Notes: generated from the sequence alone by a model not told the origin. 64,000 bases of DNA from an uncultured Clostridia bacterium (GCA_946529215.1 CAMMZC010000001.1:62001-126000); one strand, 5' to 3'. Positions 53,033 to 61,856 are shown, counted from the first letter of the stretch. Program-made: numbers and translations.

Positions 53033-54223
53033 TTAATGGCAATCTTCCATTTCATTTATAATCGCGTCTTTATCCATATTTCTTCCAATAAATACAAGCT
53101 TAACCATTCTGTCTCCAACTTCTTCGTCCCAGTCTTTCATAATTTCTGGTTCTTGCTCAATCATTTGTTTTAGTTCATTTTCTGGAGCTGATGCAATCCA
53201 ATAACCTGTTTGAGAAAGTTGCATTTGTTTGCCTGCTTGCTCAAATAAATATGACATATCATAATCATTTGCAAACCAAACTAAACCTTTGCATCTAATA
53301 ACTGTTTTCGGAAATCTATCATTTACAAATTCTTCAAATTTTTGCTCATTAAGTGGTTTTCTTGATGTATATACAAATGTGGAAATACCATATTCTTCTG
53401 CTTCTCCCTCATCATGATGGTGGTGATGATGATGTTCGTGATCATCTTCGTCATGGTGTTGTTCATCATGCTCTTGTTCTTCTTCATCTTTTTCTAATTC
53501 TTTAATCCAACCTGCAGATGATGAAATTTTTTCAAAATCGAAATTGTTTGTATTTATTACTTCTCCAACATCAACTTTTGCATAATTTGTTTCTATTATT
53601 TTTGCTGTAGGTTGAAGTGCTTTTATAACTTTCTTAACCTCAGCAAGTTGCTCTGGTGTTACTTCATCAACTTTGTTTAAAACAATTACATTGCAAAACT
53701 CAATTTGTTGAATTAATAAGTTTTCTATATCTTCTTCATCAATATCTTCTTTAACTAGATCTTCTCCACATCCAAATTCTGTAGCTAAACGTAACGCATC
53801 TACAACAGTAACTACATTATCTAATCTACAAATTGGAGGTAATCCATATTGCTCCATTGAGCTAGATAACATTGTTATTGTTTGAGCAATTGGAAGTGGC
53901 TCACAAATTCCACTTGCTTCTATTAAGATATAGTCAAATTTTCTTGTTTTTAAAATATCTACTATTTGTTTCATTAAATCTTCTTTTAATGTACAACAAA
54001 TACATCCATTAGATAGTGGTACAACATTTCCTTTGTCTTCTTCTTGAATAAATCCTCCTGTCTGAATTAATTTTGCATCAATATTAACTTCTCCTATGTC
54101 ATTTACAATTACTGCTACTTTGTAGCCTTCTTGATTTGTTAATATGTGATTCATTAGAGTGGTTTTACCAGCTCCTAAATATCCTGTAAGTATTGTTATT
54201 GGTACTAATTTTAATTGTTCCAT
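53033..54223 (-). CDS. COG0523 (CobW/ZNG-type) GTP-dependent metallochaperone
   Basis: A 396-residue G3E GTPase. G1 is GYLGAGKTTLMNHIL, the metal-binding CxCC motif is SNGCICCTLKEDL, the NKVDE guanine site follows (VLNKVDEVTPEQL), and a His-rich stretch (EHHHHHHHDEGEAEEY) near residues 240-270 supplies more metal ligands. The C-terminal CobW domain is complete. Such proteins move zinc, or less often cobalt, to client enzymes under metal shortage. No Zur box was identified. It starts behind AAAGGAAG. Confidence 0.93.
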   Translation of the reverse strand: MEQLKLVPITILTGYLGAGKTTLMNHILTNQEGYKVAVIVNDIGEVNIDAKLIQTGGFIQEEDKGNVVPLSNGCICCTLKEDLMKQIVDILKTRKFDYILIEASGICEPLPIAQTITMLSSSMEQYGLPPICRLDNVVTVVDALRLATEFGCGEDLVKEDIDEEDIENLLIQQIEFCNVIVLNKVDEVTPEQLAEVKKVIKALQPTAKIIETNYAKVDVGEVINTNNFDFEKISSSAGWIKELEKDEEEQEHDEQHHDEDDHEHHHHHHHDEGEAEEYGISTFVYTSRKPLNEQKFEEFVNDRFPKTVIRCKGLVWFANDYDMSYLFEQAGKQMQLSQTGYWIASAPENELKQMIEQEPEIMKDWDEEVGDRMVKLVFIGRNMDKDAIINEMEDCH

Positions 54224-54266
54224 TTTTATTCTTCCTTTCCTTTATTTAAAATTTATTTTAAAAGTA

Positions 54267-54294
54267 TTGTATTTTTTCTAAAATATGTTATAAT
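54267..54294 (+). promoter_or_regulatory. Promoter of the antisense RNA
   Basis: Plus strand TTGTAT (54267-54272), a 16-base spacer, and a perfect TATAAT (54289-54294). Transcription would start near 54301. Confidence 0.55.
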
Positions 54295-54300
54295 ATATTT

Positions 54301-54392
54301 ATAGGAAACAAGAGCCACATATGTGGTTGCCTTGTAAAATAAGTGTTAAAACACATCTAAAACAAGGGTTGGTTTACAGATGTGTTTTTTTA
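54301..54392 (+). ncRNA. Convergent antisense RNA, putative type I antitoxin
   Basis: A plus-strand unit of about 92 nt with its own promoter and a strong terminator: AAAACACATCT/AGATGTGTTTT (54348-54388), then seven T. Its last 19 bases overlap the final codons of the small hydrophobic gene on the other strand, and the rest overlaps that mRNA's 3' region. It includes the palindrome CCACATATGTGG. The layout is that of antitoxin RNAs such as RatA or SR4. This is inferred from sequence only. Confidence 0.55.
54348..54388. terminator. Hairpin shared by both convergent transcripts
   Basis: An 11-bp perfect stem (54348-54358 with 54378-54388). There is a strong T run on the plus strand. On the minus strand the stem spans the stop codon region and is followed by AACACTTATTTT, which is weaker. 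Confidence 0.65.
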
Positions 54393-54517
54393 TTTTTGTT
54401 AGATGCTCTATTTGTTATTAATAATAATATGCAAAGTATTATAATAATTGCAACTAGGGCAATATTTATGTACATTTGCATATATATAATTGCGATTAAT
54501 ATTTCATCTATTTCCAT
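54374..54517 (-). CDS. 47-residue single-pass hydrophobic peptide, putative type I toxin
   Basis: A small frame with an ideal GGAGGTG site eight bases before the ATG. The peptide begins MEIDEILIAIIYMQMY, continues with a 19-residue hydrophobic helix (IALVAIIIILCILLLIT) and ends in a basic tail, NRASNKNKK. This is the build of type I toxins such as TxpA, BsrG and Fst, although the sequence is not close to any of these. Its 5' leader can form CCAATC/GATTGG and CTTGAT/ATCAAG hairpins next to the ribosome site, and an antisense RNA converges on its 3' end. Confidence 0.6.
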   Translation of the reverse strand: MEIDEILIAIIYMQMYINIALVAIIIILCILLLITNRASNKNKKTHL

Positions 54518-54597
54518 ATGCGTCACCTCCAATCTCTTGATTGGATATCAAGGTCTTTGGCAACCACATCTGCTTATTCTCATTTCCTATAAAGAAT

Positions 54598-54626
54598 AGT
54601 ATATCATAACTACAACTGTTTGTCCA
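54598..54626 (-). promoter_or_regulatory. Promoter of the toxin-like gene
   Basis: Minus strand TGGACA (54621-54626), a 17-base spacer, and TATACT (54598-54603), each one base from consensus. Start near 54591. Confidence 0.6.
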
Positions 54627-54636
54627 CCAAAAGATT

Positions 54637-54652
54637 TCGACATAATTCGACA
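54637..54652 (-). promoter_or_regulatory. Two Spo0A-box-like sites upstream of the toxin-like gene
   Basis: ATGTCGAA occurs twice on the minus strand exactly 10 bp apart, ending about 10 bases before the -35 box. The same paired arrangement lies upstream of the non-coding RNA at 2.4 kb. Confidence 0.45.
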
Positions 54653-54663
54653 TTGGCTATAAA

Positions 54664-55014
54664 TCATTTTACTTGCAATATTATTTTTATAATCATACAC
54701 ATTATAAATAATATAATTGCACTTATAATTAAAGCTATTCCTTTTTTTGAATTACTATTTTCTTTATTCCTTATATTCAATATAATTCCAATAAATAATA
54801 ATAATGGACACACTAAAAAACCCATAATTGTGATTATTGCATACATACGCAAATTCGTGGTTATTCTTTCATTTATTGTATAATTATTTAGATTTTCTGA
54901 ATCCTCTCTACGTATTATTAAATCTTCTGGATTATTAGCTCCATATACAATAGATGGAGTAATCATAAAAAACAATAATAGTATTATCATTGTTATAAAT
55001 AATAATCTATCCAT
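54664..55014 (-). CDS. Small membrane protein, unknown, coupled to mutS
   Basis: A 116-residue protein with a signal-like first helix (FITMIILLLFFMITPSIVYG), a polar outer loop (NNPEDLIIRREDSENLNNYT), and two more helices (MYAIITIMGFLVCPLLLFIG and GIALIISAIILFIMCMIIKI). No known family. Its ATG overlaps the mutS stop codon (TAATG), so translation is coupled to mutS, but the membrane location argues against a mismatch-repair role. Confidence 0.6.
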   Translation of the reverse strand: MDRLLFITMIILLLFFMITPSIVYGANNPEDLIIRREDSENLNNYTINERITTNLRMYAIITIMGFLVCPLLLFIGIILNIRNKENSNSKKGIALIISAIILFIMCMIIKIILQVK

Positions 55015-57641
55015 TATTTCATCTTCTCCTTAATTCTAACAAGCGTGTTTAATGCATCAATAGGTGTTAATTCATTTAAATTAACCTTATCAAGTTCTTG
55101 TGCAATTTCAGCTAGCTTGTAGTTAAACATATCAAATTGCCCTTCGACTTGTTTTTTATTTTCTTTTTCTAAATTTTTTCCATTTAATACACTTTTTCTT
55201 TCAATAGTTCTTAAAATCTGATTTGCTCTTGTTGTAACATCTTTTGGAACTCCTGCAAGGCGAGCTACGTGTATTCCATAGCTTTCGTCTGTTCCACCTC
55301 TTACAATTTTACGTAAAAATATGATGTCTTCTCCTTTTTCTTTAACAGCTATTGAATAATTTTTTATTCCTTCTTGCTTTTCTTCTAAATCTATTAATTC
55401 ATGATAATGTGTTGCAAATAAAGTTTTTGCTCCACACTTTTGTTTATCTGCAATAAATTCTGCAACTGCCCAAGCAATTGAAAGTCCATCAAATGTAGAA
55501 GTTCCTCTTCCAATTTCATCAAGTATAACTAAGCTATTTGCTGTTGCTTCTTTCAAGATTGTTGCAACTTCCATCATCTCTACCATAAATGTACTTTGTC
55601 CCATACTTAAATCATCTGATGCTCCAACTCTTGTAAAAATCTTATCTACTACTCCAATTTTTGCAGAACTTGCTGGAACAAAGCTTCCAACTTGCGCCAT
55701 TAAAGTAATTAAAGCTACTTGCCTCATATATGTAGATTTTCCTGCCATATTTGGACCTGTAATTATTGAAACTCTATTGTCTGATTTATCTAAATATGTA
55801 TCATTTGAAATGAATTCTCCTTGTGGTAACATTTTTTCAATTACAGGATGTCTTCCTTCTCTTATATCTATTACTCCTGAATCTGTTACTTCTGGCATAC
55901 AATAATTCATATCTTCTGCAACCTGTGCAAAAGATGTAATTACATCTAAAGTAGAAATAATTTCTGCAGATTTTTGAAGTCTTTTTACATTTGAAGCAAT
56001 CTCTTTTCTAATTTTATCAAATGCTTCAAGTTCAAGTTTTATAACCTTTTCTTCTGCTCCAAGAATTTGATTTTCAAGATTTTTAAGTTCTTCTGTTATA
56101 TATCTTTCTCCATTTGTTAAAGTTTGTTTTCTAATATATGAATCAGGTACCATATTTTTGTATGTATTTGTAACCTCAATATAATATCCGAAAACTTTAT
56201 TGAAGCCTACTTTTAAAGACTTTATTCCTGTTGCCTCTTTTTCTCTTGCTTCTAGTTCCATAAGCCATGTTTTTCCATCTGTAGTAGCTTTTTTTAGAGT
56301 ATCTATTTCATCATTATACCCAAGTTTTATATATCCTCCATCTTTTGTAACCATTGGTGGATCATCTACTATAGATTTTTCTACTAATTCATAAATATCT
56401 TGTAATTCATCTAAATTTTCATATAGTTCTTTTAGAAGTGGTGACTGACAATTTGACAATACTTTTTTTACATCAGGTAATTTGCTTAATGAATTTTTTA
56501 AAGTTATCATATCTCTTGGAGTTCCATTTCCATAAGCCATTTTTCCTGCTAAACGCTCAATGTCATAGACCTTTTTTAAATTTTCTACAACATCACCTCT
56601 AAGAATAATGTCATCTTTTAGCTCTTTTACTCCATCAAGTCTTCTATTTATTTCTGTAATATCAATTAAAGGGTCATTTAGCCATCTTCTTAAAAGTCTT
56701 CCTCCCATTGATGTCGAAGTTTTATCCAAAACCCAAAGAAGAGTTCCTTTTTTAGATTTGTCTCTCATTTTTTCTGTTATTTCAAGGTTTCTTCTTGCAT
56801 TAATATCAAGTGACATATATCTTGAAATTGAATATATTGTAATTTTATTTATATGATCTAGACTAGTCATTTGAGTTTGTGTTAAGTATTCTGTTAATGC
56901 ATTTATTGCACATATTGCAAGTATTTTGTCATCTAAATCTGTTAAAGTATTTCCTTTTACATCTTGAAGATTGAATCTTAATTTTGTAATCTCTGCATCA
57001 TCTTTAAAAAATTCATCTTTAAAATTACTTATATAACTTGCAGGAAATCTTGTCTTTATTTTGCTAAGTTCTTCTGTGGAATCTGCCATCATTTTGTTTA
57101 TAATTATTTCTGATGGTGCAAATCTTGAAATTTCATCTAATAATAAGGCAAAATTATTTGTTTCTTTTATTTGACTTGCATAAAATTCTCCTGTTGAAAT
57201 ATCACTTACAGCAATGCCAAAATATATTCCTGTTTTGTATATTGCCATTATATAATTGTTTTTTCTTTCTTCAAGCATATTTGATTCAACTACAGTTCCT
57301 GGAGTTACAATTTTAATAACTCCACGTTTTACAATCCCTTTTGTAGTTTTGGGGTCTTCTAGTTGCTCACATATTGCTACTTTATACCCTTTTGCGATTA
57401 GTCTTGCAATATAGGTTTCTGCTGCATGATGCGGAATTCCACACATTGGAGCTCTTTCTTCTAATCCGCAATCTTTGCCTGTAAGTGTAAGTTCAAGCTC
57501 TCTTGAAACTTGTATCGCGTCATCAAAAAACATTTCATAAAAATCGCCTAGTCTATAAAATAATACACAATCTTGATATTGTTCTTTTGTTTCTAAATAT
57601 CTTTGCATCATTGGTGAACATTTTTCTTTGTCTATATTCAT
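55014..57641 (-). CDS. mutS: DNA mismatch repair protein MutS
   Basis: An 875-residue MutS starting at the ATG ending at 57641 behind AAAGGA. The mismatch-binding Phe-x-Glu is in RLGDFYEMFFDDA near residue 30. Clamp and lever domains follow, then Walker A ITGPNMAGKSTYMRQVAL, Walker B VILDEIGRGTSTFDGLSIAW, and the C-terminal dimerisation helix. It recognises mispairs and recruits MutL. mutL is not downstream; a small membrane protein is coupled instead, which is unusual. Confidence 0.97.
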   Translation of the reverse strand: MNIDKEKCSPMMQRYLETKEQYQDCVLFYRLGDFYEMFFDDAIQVSRELELTLTGKDCGLEERAPMCGIPHHAAETYIARLIAKGYKVAICEQLEDPKTTKGIVKRGVIKIVTPGTVVESNMLEERKNNYIMAIYKTGIYFGIAVSDISTGEFYASQIKETNNFALLLDEISRFAPSEIIINKMMADSTEELSKIKTRFPASYISNFKDEFFKDDAEITKLRFNLQDVKGNTLTDLDDKILAICAINALTEYLTQTQMTSLDHINKITIYSISRYMSLDINARRNLEITEKMRDKSKKGTLLWVLDKTSTSMGGRLLRRWLNDPLIDITEINRRLDGVKELKDDIILRGDVVENLKKVYDIERLAGKMAYGNGTPRDMITLKNSLSKLPDVKKVLSNCQSPLLKELYENLDELQDIYELVEKSIVDDPPMVTKDGGYIKLGYNDEIDTLKKATTDGKTWLMELEAREKEATGIKSLKVGFNKVFGYYIEVTNTYKNMVPDSYIRKQTLTNGERYITEELKNLENQILGAEEKVIKLELEAFDKIRKEIASNVKRLQKSAEIISTLDVITSFAQVAEDMNYCMPEVTDSGVIDIREGRHPVIEKMLPQGEFISNDTYLDKSDNRVSIITGPNMAGKSTYMRQVALITLMAQVGSFVPASSAKIGVVDKIFTRVGASDDLSMGQSTFMVEMMEVATILKEATANSLVILDEIGRGTSTFDGLSIAWAVAEFIADKQKCGAKTLFATHYHELIDLEEKQEGIKNYSIAVKEKGEDIIFLRKIVRGGTDESYGIHVARLAGVPKDVTTRANQILRTIERKSVLNGKNLEKENKKQVEGQFDMFNYKLAEIAQELDKVNLNELTPIDALNTLVRIKEKMK

Positions 57642-57676
57642 TTTTTGTTCCTTTCTATAAATCAAATAATTCCATT

Positions 57677-58132
57677 TTATTTCGTGTTATATAATACAAA
57701 AATTATAGTTAGTGCTATAAGTGCAAAGAGTATATATTTCAATATATTATTAACTAAATTGATCCTTTTAGTGTACTTATCTTCGCCCTCTTCCTCATCA
57801 TCTTCAGCATTTACTATGGAATCATTAAAAATATTCTCAGATTCATTGTTCATTTCTTTAGATACATTATCTATTAAATCTTGATCATGTCCATAAATAA
57901 TATCTATGATTTCTTTAATATTCATCGTTTTTTCTAAATCTTCTGCCTTAACATAAATTGTTATTATATAATCTTCTACTTTTGTCCATCTTGCTCCTCT
58001 TGAAGCTTTTACATATCTTTCTTGAATTTCACACTTATCTTCAAACCAAATATTATTTTTTTGTAATAGTTCTTTTATTTCATCTATTAATTCTATATTA
58101 TTTACTATAGTTATTAGTTCTTCTTTTTTCAA
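57677..58132 (-). CDS. DUF2007-like domain plus membrane anchor, paralogue 4
   Basis: A 151-residue protein, the most diverged of four tandem paralogues. The N-terminal 80 residues keep the pattern of an opening strand (ELITIVNNIELIDEIKELLQ), a short-loop region (YVKASRGARWTKV) and a final strand-helix (TIYVKAEDLEKTMNIKEIID). An acidic linker and one C-terminal helix (ILKYILFALIALTIIFVLY) follow. DUF2007 domains are proposed to bind PII-like or signalling partners. It is the last gene of the array. Confidence 0.6.
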   Translation of the reverse strand: MKKEELITIVNNIELIDEIKELLQKNNIWFEDKCEIQERYVKASRGARWTKVEDYIITIYVKAEDLEKTMNIKEIIDIIYGHDQDLIDNVSKEMNNESENIFNDSIVNAEDDEEEGEDKYTKRINLVNNILKYILFALIALTIIFVLYNTK

Positions 58133-58161
58133 TATTTCCTCCCGAAAACAATACTCTTTTT

Positions 58162-58563
58162 CTAGTACTGGTTATTTATACTCAGTATAACAATCATTAC
58201 TAATATTATTAATAAAAGTCCAAATACAAATAGATGTCTAATCATTCCTATTTTTTTATTATATTTATCATTATAATCTTTTTCTTCTTCTATTTCTTTA
58301 AATTCATCTGGTATGGTATCACTTAAATCTTTATCATTTCCATAAATTCCATCTATTATTTCAATCACCTTTAAAGCCCTGTCTAAATCTTCATCACTTA
58401 CATATATTGTAGTCATTGCAGAAGTAGCACCATTGGCTATTCTACGATAACTTCCAGCTCCTTCGGTTCTTATTACATATGCTATGCCATTTTCTTTTAA
58501 TAAATCTTTTACTTGGTTTAATAAATATTCACTATTTACAGAAATTAAAGCTTTTTCTTCCAT
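58162..58563 (-). CDS. DUF2007-like domain plus membrane anchor, paralogue 3
   Basis: 133 residues: EEKALISVNSEYLLNQVKDL, then RTEGAGSYRRIANG and IYVSDEDLDRALKVIEIIDG, followed by an acidic linker and a C-terminal helix (LFVFGLLLIILVMIVILS). The GAGSY motif is shared with paralogues 1 and 2. Soluble domain inside, tail-anchored in the membrane. Spacing to the next genes is 15-30 bases, so the four are one operon. Confidence 0.65.
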   Translation of the reverse strand: MEEKALISVNSEYLLNQVKDLLKENGIAYVIRTEGAGSYRRIANGATSAMTTIYVSDEDLDRALKVIEIIDGIYGNDKDLSDTIPDEFKEIEEEKDYNDKYNKKIGMIRHLFVFGLLLIILVMIVILSINNQY

Positions 58564-58577
58564 TTAGTTTTCCTCCA

Positions 58578-58982
58578 TTAATATTTTTTAAATACAAAAA
58601 TTAATACCTGTACTATAAAGAAAAGGAAAAGCAATAATAATGCCGTCCCTATAAAAACTCCTAAAATAACTTTTATAGTATGGTATTTTCCATAGCCAAA
58701 TTCATCTTCTATAGGAATTACTTTAAGAGCTTTTGGCACATTTTCATTTTCTTTTTCATCTTCAAGTCCCAAAAAATCTATCAGTTCTCTTACATTTTCA
58801 TAATCTTCTTCGCTTACAAATATCTTTTTTTGTGAAAGAACATCTTGTCCATGTGCAATACTTAAATAACTCCCTGCTCCTCCATCTTTTCTAATATATG
58901 AAATTCCTTTATTTTCAAGAATGACACATAGTCTCGAAATAATCGACTCATCATTACTTGAAAAAATTTCTTTTTCAGCCAT
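58578..58982 (-). CDS. DUF2007-like domain plus membrane anchor, paralogue 2
   Basis: 134 residues: EKEIFSSNDESIISRLCVIL, RKDGGAGSYLSIAHGQDVLS and KIFVSEEDYENVRELIDFLG, then a C-terminal helix (VILGVFIGTALLLLFLFFIV). It is closest to paralogue 1 in sharing the GAGSYxxxAxGQ motif. Function unknown. Confidence 0.65.
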   Translation of the reverse strand: MAEKEIFSSNDESIISRLCVILENKGISYIRKDGGAGSYLSIAHGQDVLSQKKIFVSEEDYENVRELIDFLGLEDEKENENVPKALKVIPIEDEFGYGKYHTIKVILGVFIGTALLLLFLFFIVQVLIFVFKKY

Positions 58983-59011
58983 TTACCCATTCCTCCGATT
59001 ATTTTTCTAAA

Positions 59012-59419
59012 TTAAAATGCTATCACTGTAACAATTATTCCTATAATTATACAAAGTAGTGGTATTCCAAATCCCAACATTATAAGTATTTTAAAAATCT
59101 CTTTTGGAATGCCATATTTTTTATTTGCTTTTAACTCATCATCTATATCCTCTTGTGTTTGCTTTAATTCCTCTGGAATTTCTTCTTCTTCAAAATCTTG
59201 TTCATTAAATATTTGAATAGCATTTTGTGCTTTTTCGAAGTTCTCACTACTTACGTAAATTGATTTTCCAAGTCCAAAACTTTGACCATAAGCCACATTC
59301 ATATAACTTCCTGCTCCTTCGTCTCTTCTAACATAAGGGATATCATTTTCTTTTAAGATGCTTTCTATTTGATTTACTAAAAACTCATCACTATCTTCAA
59401 ATAATTTCTTTTCTTCCAT
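59012..59419 (-). CDS. DUF2007-like domain plus membrane anchor, paralogue 1
   Basis: 135 residues: EEKKLFEDSDEFLVNQIESI, RRDEGAGSYMNVAYGQSFG and IYVSSENFEKAQNAIQIFNE, then an acidic linker and C-terminal helices (ILIMLGFGIPLLCIIIGII). First of the array, 11 bases after the HAD gene, so it may be co-transcribed with miaB and HAD. Confidence 0.65.
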   Translation of the reverse strand: MEEKKLFEDSDEFLVNQIESILKENDIPYVRRDEGAGSYMNVAYGQSFGLGKSIYVSSENFEKAQNAIQIFNEQDFEEEEIPEELKQTQEDIDDELKANKKYGIPKEIFKILIMLGFGIPLLCIIIGIIVTVIAF

Positions 59420-59430
59420 ATACTTTACCT

Positions 59431-60087
59431 CTAAAAAATATTTTTTAATTCTTCTATTTCTTTTATAACAATCACACCATCTAATAGACTAATATAGTTC
59501 TCTTTTTGATTATGTATATCTTTCCAAACTAAATTTTTAATTCCTGTTTCTTTTGCTCCTAATATATCTATCTTCAAATTATCGCCTATCATCACACATT
59601 CTTCTGGTTTATAAATTCCCATTGCATGAATAAAACTTTCTTTATTTGGCTTACAAGCAAATTCTCCTCCATAAACTGCTTTAAAATATTTATATATTTT
59701 AGCTGTTTTCATTCTTTCTGATTGAGTATCTGTAAACCAATTTGTAAGTGCAACTAATTCGTATTTACTGCTAAGATAATCAAATGTCTCATAATATGAC
59801 TTTGAAAAATTCTTTGAAACACAATCTGCCAAATTTTCTTGCCACAAGTCTACAAATTTCATAGTTAAATTTGCATTAAGACTTTTGTTGAAATAATTTA
59901 ACATATCTTTTTTATCATATTTTGTAATTGTACTTTCCCACTCTAATTGCACTTTTTGTATTGTCTCTCCGTCTAAATTATCTTTAACAATTCCTAGCTC
60001 ATCAAGTGCTTTATCTATTGATTTTGAATATTCTTTTTTCCATGGTATAAGTACATTGTCAACATCAAAAATTAGTCTTTTAATCAT
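59431..60087 (-). CDS. HAD-superfamily hydrolase (YjjG/haloacid dehalogenase-like)
   Basis: A 218-residue HAD phosphatase. Motif I is RLIFDVDNVLIPW (nucleophile Asp at residue 8), motif II ELVALTNWFTDTQ, and motif IV VMIGDNLKIDILGAKETG. The helical cap lies between motifs I and II (C1 type). Substrate unknown; members remove phosphate from nucleotides or sugars. It overlaps the miaB stop by eight bases, which implies coupling. Confidence 0.88.
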   Translation of the reverse strand: MIKRLIFDVDNVLIPWKKEYSKSIDKALDELGIVKDNLDGETIQKVQLEWESTITKYDKKDMLNYFNKSLNANLTMKFVDLWQENLADCVSKNFSKSYYETFDYLSSKYELVALTNWFTDTQSERMKTAKIYKYFKAVYGGEFACKPNKESFIHAMGIYKPEECVMIGDNLKIDILGAKETGIKNLVWKDIHNQKENYISLLDGVIVIKEIEELKNIF

Positions 60088-61486
60088 TATTTGTTATCTC
60101 CCCTTTAAAATACCACATATGATCTTCTACTAATTTAACTTTTTGTATAGTGTTAACCATATCTTCATTTCCTTTAAAAACAACTACTTTATTTGCTTCA
60201 GTTCTTCCTGCAAGCATTGTTTCATCTGATTTACTTGGTCCTTCTACTAATACTTCTTGAATAGTGTTTAAGTATTCTTTATTGTTTTCTGAAATTTGAC
60301 TTTCTACTAATTCTTTTAATCTATCAAATCTTTTATGTTTAATATCTTCTGGAATTTGATTTTCCATTTGGTCTCCTGGGGTTCCTTTTCTCCTTGAATA
60401 TATAAACATAAATACTTGTTCAAATTTAACCTTTCTTACAACATCTAAAGTATCTTCAAAATCTTCTTCTGTCTCTCCTGCAAAACCTACAATTATATCT
60501 GTAGAAAACTTAATATTTGGTATTTGTTTTTTCATTTTTTGAACAAGTTCCAAATATTGCTCTTTTGTATATTTTCTGTTCATAACTTTTAGCATATTTG
60601 TACTTCCAGATTGAAGTGGTAAATGGATAAATTTACATACTTTGTCACAATCTCTTATTGCTTCTATTACATCATCTGTAAAATCTTTTGGATGTGGAGA
60701 TACAAATCGTATTCTCTCTATTCCATCTATTTTGTTTATTTCTCTAAGTAGTTTTGCAAAAGAATTAATTTCTGATTTACACTCTCCTTTTTTGTTTTCT
60801 GATCTCATATATGAATTTACATTTTGACCAAGTAACATTATTTCTTTATATCCTTGTTTTGCTACTTCTTTTGCCTCTGCTATTATATCTTCTGGATTTC
60901 TGCTTCTTTCTCTTCCTCTAACATATGGAACAATACAATATGTGCAGAAATTATCACAACCATACATTATTGTTATTGATGCTTGAGTATGGCTAGCTCT
61001 AGAAATTGGAAGTCCTTCAAAAACTCTTCCATCTATATCTATTACATCTTGAATTCTTTTTCTAGAATTTATAACTCTATAAATATCTTCTGGTAATTTA
61101 TGAAGTGTATGTGTTCCAAATACAATATCAACATGTGGATATGACTTTTTTATTTTATCTGCCATATGTTTTTCTTGCATCATACATCCACCAATTGCTA
61201 TTATCATATTATTTTTTTCTTTTAAATTTTTTAATTCTCCTACTTTACCAAATAGCCTTTCTTCTGCATTTTCTCTAACGCAACAGGTATTAATTACAAC
61301 TAAATTCGCTTCTTCAAATTTTTCTGTTTTTGTGTATCCCATCTCTTCTGCCATACCACTAATTTTTTCAGAATCATTTTCATTTAGTTGACATCCCATT
61401 GTAAGAATTGTATATTTTTTTGACTGCCCTTTATTTTCTTCTGCTATTTTTTTCATATATTCTTTTTGCTCATATATTTCTTTCAT
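60080..61486 (-). CDS. miaB: tRNA-2-methylthio-N6-dimethylallyladenosine synthase MiaB
   Basis: A 468-residue radical-SAM methylthiotransferase acting on A37 of tRNAs that read codons starting with U. The first cluster ligands are in TMGCQLNENDSEKISG, NTCCVREN and IGGCMMQEK, the radical-SAM cysteines in YGCDNFCTYCIVPYVRG, and a C-terminal TRAM domain (EVLVEGPSKSDETMLAGRTE). It is typical in length and complete. The modification strengthens codon-anticodon pairing and limits frameshifting, of interest given the frameshift sites elsewhere in the window. Confidence 0.97.
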   Translation of the reverse strand: MKEIYEQKEYMKKIAEENKGQSKKYTILTMGCQLNENDSEKISGMAEEMGYTKTEKFEEANLVVINTCCVRENAEERLFGKVGELKNLKEKNNMIIAIGGCMMQEKHMADKIKKSYPHVDIVFGTHTLHKLPEDIYRVINSRKRIQDVIDIDGRVFEGLPISRASHTQASITIMYGCDNFCTYCIVPYVRGRERSRNPEDIIAEAKEVAKQGYKEIMLLGQNVNSYMRSENKKGECKSEINSFAKLLREINKIDGIERIRFVSPHPKDFTDDVIEAIRDCDKVCKFIHLPLQSGSTNMLKVMNRKYTKEQYLELVQKMKKQIPNIKFSTDIIVGFAGETEEDFEDTLDVVRKVKFEQVFMFIYSRRKGTPGDQMENQIPEDIKHKRFDRLKELVESQISENNKEYLNTIQEVLVEGPSKSDETMLAGRTEANKVVVFKGNEDMVNTIQKVKLVEDHMWYFKGEITNND

Positions 61487-61606
61487 TTCTATCCCTTCTA
61501 AACTTTGTTAAAATTTGACCTATATTTTTTTCAAAATAGCAAGTTTCATAATAACAAAATAATTAGTATTTTGCGCTATTATATCATAAAACAAAAAAAA
61601 AATAAA

Positions 61607-61638
61607 CCCCATTATTAAACTTTTGTCTAATAATGGGG
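61607..61638 (-). terminator. Strong terminator after the 46-residue peptide gene
   Basis: CCCCATTATTA pairs with TAATAATGGGG, followed on the minus strand by TTTATTTTTTTTTT. Confidence 0.88.
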
Positions 61639-61653
61639 AAATATTTCATATCT

Positions 61654-61794
61654 TTATTGCATACATAATAAAATTGTAAAACCTACTACTACAGCTAAAA
61701 CTGTAAATAGTAATGTAACACCAAAATTTGATGCTTTCTCTTCTTTATTTTCTTTTGAAACTTCTTCTTTTACTTGTTCTTTCATTTCTTCCAT
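61654..61794 (-). CDS. 46-residue single-pass membrane peptide
   Basis: A small gene with its own promoter, an AAAGGGG ribosome site and a strong terminator, which supports it being real. The N-terminal half is charged and helical (EEMKEQVKEEVSKENKEEK), and the C-terminal half is one membrane helix (FGVTLLFTVLAVVVGFTILL). I do not recognise a family. The promoter-gene-terminator layout and its place between ileS and miaB suggest an independently expressed small protein. Confidence 0.7.
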   Translation of the reverse strand: MEEMKEQVKEEVSKENKEEKASNFGVTLLFTVLAVVVGFTILLCMQ

Positions 61795-61856
61795 TGTATT
61801 TACCCCTTTCTTGTTAGCATATTGCTATTTTTTCTCATAGTATTTTGTTTACAAAT

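Larger units (their letters stand above)
54299..54592. repeat. Inverted repeat enclosing the toxin-like locus
   Basis: TATAGGAAA ... GTGGTTGCC at 54299-54331 is mirrored by GGCAACCACAT ... TTTCCTATA at 54559-54592. Both convergent transcripts therefore begin with nearly the same sequence. Confidence 0.65.

Noticed and set aside
54321..54599. 92-codon plus-strand open frame across the toxin-like locus
   Set aside because: It has no ribosome site, runs through the antisense RNA terminator, and is the shadow of the well-supported 47-residue minus-strand gene.
57677..59419. Repeated segments at 57.7-59.4 kb as a possible repeat array
   Set aside because: They are four diverged paralogous genes, not DNA repeats.
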